64,000 bases of DNA from positions 1 through 64,000 of the forward strand of contig JBNMQM010000015.1 in assembly GCA_051278195.1 (NCBI GenBank), in the 5' to 3' direction. The stretch is from JAHRVQ01 sp051278195 (GTDB lineage Bacteria; Pseudomonadota; Gammaproteobacteria; Pseudomonadales; Azotimanducaceae). The translations under genes were made by a program, and so were the position numbers. Below, in pieces: positions 25,891-33,300 of this stretch; within the stretch, counting starts at the first letter, position 1; every line of letters starts with the position of its first letter. The notes beneath the pieces are model-generated. The model was given only the letters and a program-made list of their open reading frames with translations. It had not been told where the DNA came from and ran no database searches.

Positions 25891-26505
25891 ATGCTGGTTG
25901 GGCTGCTGTTCTTGTGCTCAATTCAAAGTGTATACGCCAATTCGAGCACTATAGTTGTTTTTGGCGATAGCATCAGCGCGGCCTATGGCATGGAGACCAA
26001 TCTTGGCTGGGTCAACCTTCTCTCTGAGCGACTGGGCGAACACCAAATCATCAATGCCAGCGTCAGCGGTGAAACTACTGGAGGCGGGCTAGTCCGACTA
26101 CAGAAAACCCTCGACGCTCACCAACCGGATGTTGTGATTCTGGAATTGGGTGGCAACGACGGCCTGCGAGGTTATCCGATTGATAAGATAGAATCCAACC
26201 TCGATGCGATGACCCGAATGTCACAATCGGCAGGCGCAAAGGTTTTACTCGTCGGGATGGTATTGCCACCCAACTATGGACGCCGTTATACCGAGGCATT
26301 CGAAGGGGTTTTTAGCAATATCGCAGAACGCTTCAGTCTGGCCTTTGTGCCTTTTATCCTGGATGGCGTGGCGACTTCCAGCAGCTTGATTCAGCGCGAC
26401 GGCATTCATCCGAAACCAGAAGCTCAGCAGATGATCATGGAAGGCATCCTACCCGCACTTCAGCCTCTGCTCATCAATACGGCAACGACGCTAAAAGAAC
26501 GATAG
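25891..26505 (+). CDS. tesA: Arylesterase / lysophospholipase TesA (SGNH hydrolase)
   Basis: The product is 204 residues from the ATG at 25891, giving a signal peptide LVGLLFLCSIQSVYA. In-frame TTG 25879 or ATG 25843 would add basic residues, so the start is not certain. The SGNH blocks are visible: GDSISAAYG (nucleophile Ser), SVSGETTGGG (block II Gly), GGNDGL (block III) and RDGIHPK (catalytic Asp-His). In E. coli the periplasmic enzyme has thioesterase, esterase and lysophospholipase activity. It overlaps the convergent ygjP-like gene by 15 bp and is divergent from ybbAP, the conserved neighbourhood. Confidence 0.93.
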   Translation: MLVGLLFLCSIQSVYANSSTIVVFGDSISAAYGMETNLGWVNLLSERLGEHQIINASVSGETTGGGLVRLQKTLDAHQPDVVILELGGNDGLRGYPIDKIESNLDAMTRMSQSAGAKVLLVGMVLPPNYGRRYTEAFEGVFSNIAERFSLAFVPFILDGVATSSSLIQRDGIHPKPEAQQMIMEGILPALQPLLINTATTLKER

Positions 26506-27249
26506 CTGTTCCGCTTGCTGGCTTGGCAGCGACGAGTTATCAGACTCAAGTTTCATACTGAGGCCTGATTCTCGAACACGCCAATCGGGCATGGCTTGAT
26601 CCATCAACTGGTAGAACTGTCGATCATGGCGGAAATGCACGAGGTGGCAGAGCTCGTGAGTGATGACCATATCAATGACATCGATACTTTTTTGCGCCAG
26701 TAGAGTGTTCAGACATATTTCACCTTTGTCAGAGCAACTGCCCCATCGCGCTTTCATACGGCGAACTCGCAGCCCTGTTGGTGCAACTGGCACGGGAAAG
26801 TCTGCCAAGCAATGTATCATCCGTTCCTGAAAAACTGCCTCACTTTCTTTGCGCAAAAAATCATAAAACACCCGCTGGACCAGCGCTTCAGAACCTGGCT
26901 CCTTGCAGCTGACCCACAGCTTGTCTGGTGTCATAACAACCCCATTTTGACCAAAACAGGCTTCCAAGACATAGGCTTTTCCCAGATATCCGTGGAGTTC
27001 GCCGGAACGAAAATGAGAGTCTTCGGGCTCCGTCGCCATTTTTTGTAGAGCGTCTACCAGCCAATCAAGCCGCGACTCAATAAACTGATCAATTTCAAGC
27101 CAGGGACACTTCAACGGGACACGAACTTCAGTTTGGCGTTCACCAGGAAACACATGAATCGCTAACGATTTTCGTTTGGCGCGAATGATCTTGAGATGGA
27201 TTTGTTGATCCAGATGTAGGATATCACGATGATAAGGGGCATTAGCCAT
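26491..27249 (-). CDS. YgjP-type metal-dependent hydrolase (DUF45/WLM family)
   Basis: The product is 252 residues starting at ATG. A zincin motif, HELCHLVHFRHDRQFY, gives the HExxH plus a third histidine, preceded by KARWGSCSDKG, the family signature before the helix. The N-terminal half contains the RRAKRKSLAIHV-like strand and PLKCPWLEIDQFI. Proteins of this family (YgjP) are predicted cytoplasmic metallopeptidases of unknown substrate. The 3' end overlaps tesA in convergent orientation. Confidence 0.85.
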   Translation of the reverse strand: MANAPYHRDILHLDQQIHLKIIRAKRKSLAIHVFPGERQTEVRVPLKCPWLEIDQFIESRLDWLVDALQKMATEPEDSHFRSGELHGYLGKAYVLEACFGQNGVVMTPDKLWVSCKEPGSEALVQRVFYDFLRKESEAVFQERMIHCLADFPVPVAPTGLRVRRMKARWGSCSDKGEICLNTLLAQKSIDVIDMVITHELCHLVHFRHDRQFYQLMDQAMPDWRVRESGLSMKLESDNSSLPSQQAEQLSFF

Positions 27250-27267
27250 TGGCCAATTGTATCAACT

Positions 27268-28128
27268 TCAGTGCCTAGGTTGTGCATTTGATGTTGATGA
27301 ATCGTTGTTGGACACGACGTTCAAACCAAACGGAGCCGCTTCTACTTCCAGCATGGAAACATCATCGTCTTGAGGGTGTCCGTCACCAAAGGCTTTTAGC
27401 CGGTCAACAAGGCTATCAAATAGACCATCGCCGCCAACAGAGCCATCAACCGAATACATTTCTGGCACGCCGACCATCGTTGCTGACCTCAATCAGGTTT
27501 GCGGCGCAGAACATATCGGCGGGCAAATATTTATGAAGCGTTCGGTTAAGTTGCCGTGCCAGATCACCGAGGCTAAAACCTGAAACTGCTGGCTGACCGG
27601 TAGCGCACCCAAGGCAGCAGGCAGGCCATGACCCGTAAAGTCGCCAAGCATGACGAAGAGGGTCTCTCTGCTCGTCGGCGCACTCAAAATCAAATCACCA
27701 CTGAAGCCACCCATGGGCGACAAATATCGCTTTAGGGACGTAATGGGCAGCTGCTAGGAGATCGCTGATTCAAAAACATGTGCCGCGTGTTCATGTTCCT
27801 GATCTAACAGCTTTTGATAACGCTCGAGTCCCTTGTTCTTCTTATTAAGCTCAGAATTCAGCTCCCGGATACGCTCGTGAGCTTTTATTTTCGCCCTTAG
27901 AAGCACTTCATTGACAGGCTTGGTGAGGAAATCGTCCCCGCCACTTTCGATACATTTAGAGAGTGATGCGTCGTCGGAGAGCCCTGTTAGAAAGACAATA
28001 GGGGCATAGTGGTCTGTGCGAGCTTTCATCTCCGAGGCGGCCTCAACAACCTGATGACTAGCATCTTCCAGTAAAAAGGACATCAATCCGCGATTCGCGG
28101 CCCGACCGTCTACAACGAGTATTTTCAA
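27268..28128 (-). pseudogene. Decayed response regulator - SpoIIE/PP2C phosphatase gene
   Basis: The 5' part (28128 downwards) encodes a receiver start MKILVVDGRAANRG and end FLTGLSDDASLSKC and GGDDFLTKP. The roughly 30 residues between VVEAAS and KARTDH, which should hold the phospho-acceptor Asp, are deleted. Reading continues through a TAG (27754-27756) in the same frame into QLPITSLKRYLSPMGGFSGDL and GDFTGHGLPAAL, the metal-binding blocks of SpoIIE phosphatases. A frameshift follows: LARQLNRTLHKYLPADMFCA is only in another frame. A further shift reaches VDGSVGGDGLFDSLVDR and DDDVSMLE. At least four lesions make it a pseudogene. The ancestor resembled RsbU/HsbR-type regulators of anti-sigma partner switching. 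Confidence 0.85.
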
Positions 28129-28183
28129 CAGGTCTTCATTTTTTAGGATAATAATCTAAGCGTTGCAGCCAATTTCGGGATCG

Positions 28184-28498
28184 CTAGGAAGTCTCGCCGC
28201 CCATGCAGGGCGGAGACATCGGCGCCTCACCGTGGCGTTTCTGCCATTCTGCTTGCGTGTACGTATGAATCGCGAGGGCATGCACCGGGCCCGCCAATTC
28301 GTCAGCGAGGAGCTGATTCACCATGCGGTGACGCTCGATCAGTTTTTTACCTTCAAAGTTTGAAGATACGAGGTTCACCTTAAAGTGAGTTTCGCTATTG
28401 GCCGGCACGTTATGGCTACTACTCTCGTTCACAACGTCTAAATGCGCCAACTGCAGCGCTTCCGCCAGCTTCTGCTCAATCGTCTGTTTAACCAGCAT
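28184..28498 (-). CDS. bolA: BolA family protein
   Basis: The product is 104 residues starting at ATG. It has the BolA fold signature: an N-terminal helix (VKQTIEQKLAEAL), a variable loop (NESSSHNV), SETHFKVNLVSSNFEGK, then RHRMVNQLLADEL and VHALAIHTYTQAEW. BolA proteins bind monothiol glutaredoxins, sharing an Fe-S cluster, and affect cell shape and stress responses. It starts 7 bp after the stop of the adenylate cyclase gene on the same strand and may be co-transcribed with it. Confidence 0.92.
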   Translation of the reverse strand: MLVKQTIEQKLAEALQLAHLDVVNESSSHNVPANSETHFKVNLVSSNFEGKKLIERHRMVNQLLADELAGPVHALAIHTYTQAEWQKRHGEAPMSPPCMGGETS

Positions 28499-28504
28499 TG
28501 CCCT

Positions 28505-30580
28505 TTAACCCTTTGAATCTAGAGTAAACACACCATCCCAATCGTCTTTGGGTGGGTTCTTCGAGTATTGCTCGCAGCGTTCAAAGTATGTCTTACTCGG
28601 GCCATCCGTACCGTCGATTGACAGCGCAAGCTTGAAAGCTGCTTTGGCAGAAGCATATTCACGATCTTTGTAAAGCTGGATACCTTTTTCATATTGGGTG
28701 ACAAGGTCGGCGACTAGACCTTTGGTCTGACCCTTTCGCTCGAGCAAGTTATAGACTTTTACCGCTTCTTTCTTTCCCATGACTCGAATCGTATCGAGTT
28801 CTCGGACATCAACGAATTCTTCTGCGCCCCGATAGGTCGCTTCAGAAATCATTAGGTCAGAGGCATAGAATTTGTTCGCACCTTCTAGTCGTGCGGCAAG
28901 ATTCACGGTATCGCCCATTATGGTGTAATTCATTCTTTGCGCAGAGCCCATATTGCCAACAACCATAGGACCCGAGTTCAATCCCATGCGAACTTTAATG
29001 GCTGGACGCCCATCTTCTGCCCATCGAGCACGCAGGGGCACCAGTGCTTTATTCATATCAATAGTGGCAAAACAGGCCAACTTAGCGTGGGCTTCCTGAA
29101 CCCCTGGCGCACCCCAAAATGCAATAATTGCATCGCCTTCAAACTTATCGACAGTACCTTCGGTGGCGATGATGATGTTACACATCTCCGTCAAATAATC
29201 GTTCAGCACGTTAACCAATTCTGTTGGCGTCATTTTCTCAGAGAAGGTCGAGAACCCCGCAATGTCTGAAAAATACGCGGTCATTTCGCGCTCTTCACCA
29301 CCCAACGAGAGCTTCGATGGATCTTTGACCAGATCGGACACAACCTTGGGCGACAAGTACTGGCCAAACGCGTCTTTGATCAAGGCTTTTTGGCCCATTT
29401 CGGCAAGATAAAAGCGCGCATTAATGACAACCATGCCGATAATCAAGGCCAGCAATACATAGCTCATAGAAAGCACGAGGCCGAAACTCACGTAGACATA
29501 AGACACTGCCACAACATAAACCATGATGATGCCGAGGCTCACCAGGTTTCGTGGCGTTGGATTAGACAAAGCCCGGGTGGCAAGCAGCGCGGCCATAACG
29601 AGCAATGCGATGAAAATTTCGAGCACACCAGAGGCGGCCTGAAGTGGACCACCTTTCAATATACTTGAGATAGAGTTGGCAATAATCTCAACCCCATAGA
29701 CATTACCCACGGGCGTTTCAAATTCATCGTGAGCAACTTCGGCCACTTCACCAATCAAAACAATGCGACCTGCGACAAGGTAAGACAGGTCTTCCAGTTC
29801 TTCCTCGTCGAATGCGAATAAAATATCGGATGCTGACAAGCCTACAACATCATGAAGCCCAGCCGTCGCGCCCATACCATCGGGTGGCAGTAACGGGTAG
29901 TCGATATAGATTTCGTTGAATTGATTCAGCGGTACTTGGATCTGACCGCCAATATCCAATATTCCGTCATGTAGACTGATGTCATCGGTTTGCAAATAGC
30001 TAGCAACCGCTTGGACCGCAAAGGGCCACTCGCCAATCGCTTCGTTAATCTGCGGATAGATTTTTAAACGACCGATACTCTCTGAAATGGCAGAGTTAGA
30101 AGAGATATTGGAATAGCCAGAGGTTGTAACAGCATCAAAGCGTGGGATGGCTTTGTTGAGGTGCAAAAATTCGGCACCTTCAAATTGTGCCTGGGAGACC
30201 ATTTGCACATTACCCGCAGACTCAAAGGCCAGTTCTAGAGTAGGGTCTTCTCCGTAGGAGCTGTTGAAATCTAACAACATGTCGACAGCGATCACCGCTG
30301 CGCCCATTTCACTTAATCGCTGTACGATTGTCGATAAATCTACACGCGTTAGAGGGTATTTGTCGTATTCGGTATAAAAATCTTCGTCGGTAAAAACAAT
30401 CACGACATCTTCTAGCGGTGCCGTCACCTCGGCGGGCGCATTGTGAGCACGTAAAATCTGCCGATAGGAGAGGGTTTCGTCTTCCAACAGCGAGAAAGAC
30501 TCGCGACTCTCAAGGAATATCGCCAAGAAAAAAACCATCAAGACGACGAGAATATCGTACCGTTGATTAAGCGCCGCCAT
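28505..30580 (-). CDS. CHASE2-domain adenylate cyclase (class III)
   Basis: The product is 691 residues. It has an N-terminal membrane anchor, a periplasmic CHASE2 sensor (about 30-335), three membrane segments (about 325-400) and a class III cyclase domain (about 420-600). Metal-binding aspartates lie in AYFSDIAGFSTF and FEGDAIIAFWG. The Lys in DKFEGD and the Asp in IMGDTVN are the adenine-selecting pair, so the product should be cAMP rather than cGMP. NLAARLE supplies the transition-state Asn and Arg. The C-terminal 90 residues are TPR-like (YKDREYASAKAAFKLAL). The CHASE2 part is closely similar to that of the Ser/Thr kinase at 33290-35668. The start has AGAGAG upstream. Confidence 0.92.
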   Translation of the reverse strand: MAALNQRYDILVVLMVFFLAIFLESRESFSLLEDETLSYRQILRAHNAPAEVTAPLEDVVIVFTDEDFYTEYDKYPLTRVDLSTIVQRLSEMGAAVIAVDMLLDFNSSYGEDPTLELAFESAGNVQMVSQAQFEGAEFLHLNKAIPRFDAVTTSGYSNISSNSAISESIGRLKIYPQINEAIGEWPFAVQAVASYLQTDDISLHDGILDIGGQIQVPLNQFNEIYIDYPLLPPDGMGATAGLHDVVGLSASDILFAFDEEELEDLSYLVAGRIVLIGEVAEVAHDEFETPVGNVYGVEIIANSISSILKGGPLQAASGVLEIFIALLVMAALLATRALSNPTPRNLVSLGIIMVYVVAVSYVYVSFGLVLSMSYVLLALIIGMVVINARFYLAEMGQKALIKDAFGQYLSPKVVSDLVKDPSKLSLGGEEREMTAYFSDIAGFSTFSEKMTPTELVNVLNDYLTEMCNIIIATEGTVDKFEGDAIIAFWGAPGVQEAHAKLACFATIDMNKALVPLRARWAEDGRPAIKVRMGLNSGPMVVGNMGSAQRMNYTIMGDTVNLAARLEGANKFYASDLMISEATYRGAEEFVDVRELDTIRVMGKKEAVKVYNLLERKGQTKGLVADLVTQYEKGIQLYKDREYASAKAAFKLALSIDGTDGPSKTYFERCEQYSKNPPKDDWDGVFTLDSKG

Positions 30581-30624
30581 TTACTATCTCTCTTTTTATT
30601 GTAGGTAGAGTTCGGTTAGCCAAT

Positions 30625-30667
30625 AAAAAAGCCCACAGCAATCATATAAGATCGCTGCAGGCTTTTA
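30625..30667 (-). terminator. Intrinsic terminator after the FecR-domain gene
   Basis: Read on the minus strand, AAAAGCCTGCAGCGATC and GATTGCTGTGGGCTTTTTT form a long hairpin with a short loop and a terminal run of Ts. It lies just past the stop of the FecR-like gene and before the adenylate cyclase start, separating their transcription. The A-rich 5' arm means it could also act on the other strand. Confidence 0.75.
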
Positions 30668-30683
30668 TAGTAGAAGGCTTTGG

Positions 30684-31631
30684 CTAGTAATCTTCTTCCA
30701 AAGCAGCATTATAAAGGCGCGCTTCGCTTTCACGCAGATCGATAAGCTTTAGATCCTGGTAAGACTGGATCAACAAGGGTCGCATGTCATTATCATCGGG
30801 ATTTTCGTTGAAGTATTCGCGATAGCTGTCCATCGCAGCGACATACATGTTGTTTTGCTCCAACATTCCATTCTTAATAAAAACATCATCTCCAGCGGCA
30901 GTGAGACCCTTCATGATTTTCTGCTCTTCCTCGGCATCAACCCAAGTGAAGGAAGAATCAGAGCGTGGGATATAGACAGTACCATCATTATCTAGGACTT
31001 CAACACGATAGCTATGCTCGCCTGGTTCGATGTCCGTAACAGTATAGCGAATCATTTCTGATGTGCTCTGTGCAGCGACATCAACAGCGTCACCATTGAT
31101 GATCAGCTTGTAGGAGTATTCAGGGCAAGCATTACGCCATACCAAGTCAGGATGTGAAGGTGACAGTGTCACTGTCCTGATCGTGCGTACCTTACTATCG
31201 CACGCAGCATCGTCGGGCTTTGTCACGCTCCGACGAACGGTGGTGTAACGCTGAGCGGTCGCAAACTTAGTGGAAAGACCTTCAAAAATACTCGCAGACT
31301 CTTGTTTAGGCTCGGATAGGCTACCGCTCACAAGCGAAACAAAATCTTCTTGCACGGCAATCTCACTGTTGGCACCTAAATCCTGAGACATTCCAGTTGC
31401 TTGGTTGATCAGCTTACCACCGCCATCGCTACCGGTTTTGATCAGATAACCAGCAAATAGATATTTCGTTCTCCTCACTGGTCGCCACGAAGTGCCATTG
31501 CGACTATATTCAACCGCGCCTTCAATCTGAACCAATTTTGCGACTGGAGGCTCTCTGCCAGTGGCTGTCATACTAAGCCCGAGCAACATCATCGCCATCA
31601 GTACCGAATTGCTAAATGTCTTCAACTTCAT
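30684..31631 (-). CDS. Exported FecR-domain protein with C-terminal TPR-like helices
   Basis: The product is 315 residues. The signal peptide is FSNSVLMAMMLLGLSMTATG. Residues about 32-110 match the FecR periplasmic fold (VAKLVQIEGAVEYSRNG, AGYLIKTGSDGGGKL, then EIAVQE). A middle Ig-like segment carries YSYKLIINGD and EPGEHSYRVEVLD, and the C-terminus is helical (YVAAMDSYREYFNENPDD, LLIQSYQDL). There is no sigma factor or TonB receptor nearby, so iron-citrate-like signalling is not indicated. Stand-alone FecR proteins often neighbour CHASE2 cyclases. It could feed an envelope signal to the CHASE2 sensors on either side; this is inference. Confidence 0.75.
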   Translation of the reverse strand: MKLKTFSNSVLMAMMLLGLSMTATGREPPVAKLVQIEGAVEYSRNGTSWRPVRRTKYLFAGYLIKTGSDGGGKLINQATGMSQDLGANSEIAVQEDFVSLVSGSLSEPKQESASIFEGLSTKFATAQRYTTVRRSVTKPDDAACDSKVRTIRTVTLSPSHPDLVWRNACPEYSYKLIINGDAVDVAAQSTSEMIRYTVTDIEPGEHSYRVEVLDNDGTVYIPRSDSSFTWVDAEEEQKIMKGLTAAGDDVFIKNGMLEQNNMYVAAMDSYREYFNENPDDNDMRPLLIQSYQDLKLIDLRESEARLYNAALEEDY

Positions 31632-31832
31632 CTGTATTCTCCTTCGAATTATTTGCCCGACAGTCAGTCGTTAACTGTTCCTGTGTTCGTGAGATTCTTT
31701 ACTAAACCGAACTGTACTTAGGATTACGTTATTCTATATGTAAGGGATGCTACTTAGTTTACCGCCTGTCGGCCCTGACAGACTGCTTATCATAAGAGTT
31801 TGGTTATATTGTAGACGAGCCTACAAACCGCG

Positions 31833-32450
31833 TTATATCAAACGGTATTCCATTTGGACATCGGCGACTTCAATCTTGTCTTTGTCGTCGAGCTTGTGTG
31901 ACTTGAACCCCGTCGGCTCGCCGTTTACCAGAGGTACTCTATCTTTATCTTTGCCGCCATCAACATGAATGATGAAGTGGCCTTGCGGCCGGCGAGATAC
32001 CGCTGCAACTTGAATGCCGGGCACCCCAATAGTGGTAAGCCCTTCTTCGAGACTGACTTTTTTGCCAGCATCCGGTCCGTCCAACACGACCAATTGAGCG
32101 CGAATCTGCTCCGCCGAACGCGGCGCTGCCAATGTTTTTGGCCGAGCTTCTACCACCGAATCGCCGGTAATCAAGAACTTCAGCTGATGTTCGCCGATAG
32201 AGACTACATCGTTATGCTTCAGAATCTGCTGCTTAACTTTTCGACCTTTGTAAACCACACCGTTAGTACTACCAAGGTCTTCGATGACATAATTTTTGCC
32301 CAGCTTATGAATCTGAGCATGACTGCCGCTGACAGCCGGATCTTTGATCGATATATCGCACTCAGACTTTCGCCCGATCGACGTGATATCCGACTCAAGA
32401 ATAAATTGTCCGATCGGTTTATCTTTAATCAGAATGACCTTAACTGACAT
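31833..32450 (-). CDS. FHA-domain phosphothreonine-binding protein
   Basis: The product is 205 residues. An N-terminal FHA domain (about 15-95) has the conserved phosphopeptide-binding loops: TSIGRKSECDI, SGSHAQI and LGSTNGV. A second, degenerate FHA-like half (about 108-205) repeats the strand order (ITIGVPGI, then GHFIIH and LVNGEPTG) but lacks the GR/SxxH residues. No membrane segment is present. It follows the PP2C phosphatase gene by 19 bp in the same operon and is the natural reader of threonine phosphorylation by the neighbouring kinase. Confidence 0.9.
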   Translation of the reverse strand: MSVKVILIKDKPIGQFILESDITSIGRKSECDISIKDPAVSGSHAQIHKLGKNYVIEDLGSTNGVVYKGRKVKQQILKHNDVVSIGEHQLKFLITGDSVVEARPKTLAAPRSAEQIRAQLVVLDGPDAGKKVSLEEGLTTIGVPGIQVAAVSRRPQGHFIIHVDGGKDKDRVPLVNGEPTGFKSHKLDDKDKIEVADVQMEYRLI

Positions 32451-32469
32451 TGCCGCTATTCCTTACCAC

Positions 32470-33300
32470 TCATTCGAACCAATCCACGACTCGTTTCAGC
32501 AAGCCTGCCTTCTCCGGAAACGCCTTTTTGATTCTCATTAGCACAACCGAGATATTGTCTTTACCACCGCTGGCGTTAGCAAGTTCTATCAGATGACCTG
32601 CCGTTATGTTGAGGTTGGAGCCGAGCTCCACGAATGTCTTTTCAATGTCTGAATCACCCACCAGATCCGTTAGTCCATCGGAACACATGAGAAACACGTC
32701 CCCTTGTTTGACCTTATATTCATGTACTTCGGGTTCTACTTGGGGTGCAACGCCTAACGCCCGGGTGACCACATTTTTTTTACTGGAAGCCCTTGCTTCA
32801 TCCTTGGTATAGAGGCCTTTGTCGATGAGTTCCTGGACGAAGCTATGATCCTTGGTCACCTGCTCTAACCTATTATCGCGAAACCTGTAAACCCGTGAAT
32901 CACCAATGTGACCGATTACTATTTTGTTGTCATAGAACATACTGACGACGATAGTGGTGCCCATTCCCTCGCAATGAGGTTGAGTCTGAGATACATGAAA
33001 CACAGAACTATTGGCTTTTTCTATGGCTTTCCGGACGATCTGAACCTTAAGCGGCACGCCGCCAGTCTCAGTCAAATCATCCTCTATGTCAGATTCGCCT
33101 TCCGCGTAGGCACGCAGCTCATCCATGAGTAAATGTACCGTCATGGAACTCGCCACTTCACCAGCGTTCAGACCACCCATGCCATCTGCAAGTACGGCAA
33201 GCCCAATCCTATCATCGCTGCTGACGTAGTCCTCGTTATGGTCCCGCACCTGCCCGACATCTGTTTGGCAAACAATTTCAATTTTGCCCTTAAGGTTCAT
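32470..33300 (-). CDS. PP2C-type Ser/Thr protein phosphatase (Stp1-like)
   Basis: The product is 276 residues. PP2C metal-binding motifs are visible in order: VRDHNEDYV, LADGMGGLNAGEVAS, GHIGDSRVYRF, LMCSDGLTDLV and GGKDNISVVL. It is a soluble bacterial Mn/Mg-dependent phosphatase that reverses Ser/Thr kinase action. It overlaps the 3' end of the CHASE2-kinase gene by 11 bp, showing translational coupling. It is followed by the FHA gene. Confidence 0.95.
   Translation of the reverse strand: MNLKGKIEIVCQTDVGQVRDHNEDYVSSDDRIGLAVLADGMGGLNAGEVASSMTVHLLMDELRAYAEGESDIEDDLTETGGVPLKVQIVRKAIEKANSSVFHVSQTQPHCEGMGTTIVVSMFYDNKIVIGHIGDSRVYRFRDNRLEQVTKDHSFVQELIDKGLYTKDEARASSKKNVVTRALGVAPQVEPEVHEYKVKQGDVFLMCSDGLTDLVGDSDIEKTFVELGSNLNITAGHLIELANASGGKDNISVVLMRIKKAFPEKAGLLKRVVDWFE

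Noticed and set aside
30684..31631. FecR regulator of iron-citrate-type signalling
   Set aside because: The protein has the FecR periplasmic fold but no cytoplasmic anti-sigma part, and no sigma factor or TonB receptor is adjacent.
31766..31781. CTGTCGGCCCTGACAG, a CTGT-N8-ACAG match resembling a LexA box
   Set aside because: The core is GC-rich rather than the AT-rich TATATA core seen upstream of lexA, and the sequence can fold as a hairpin (CTGTC/GACAG). It probably matches by chance.
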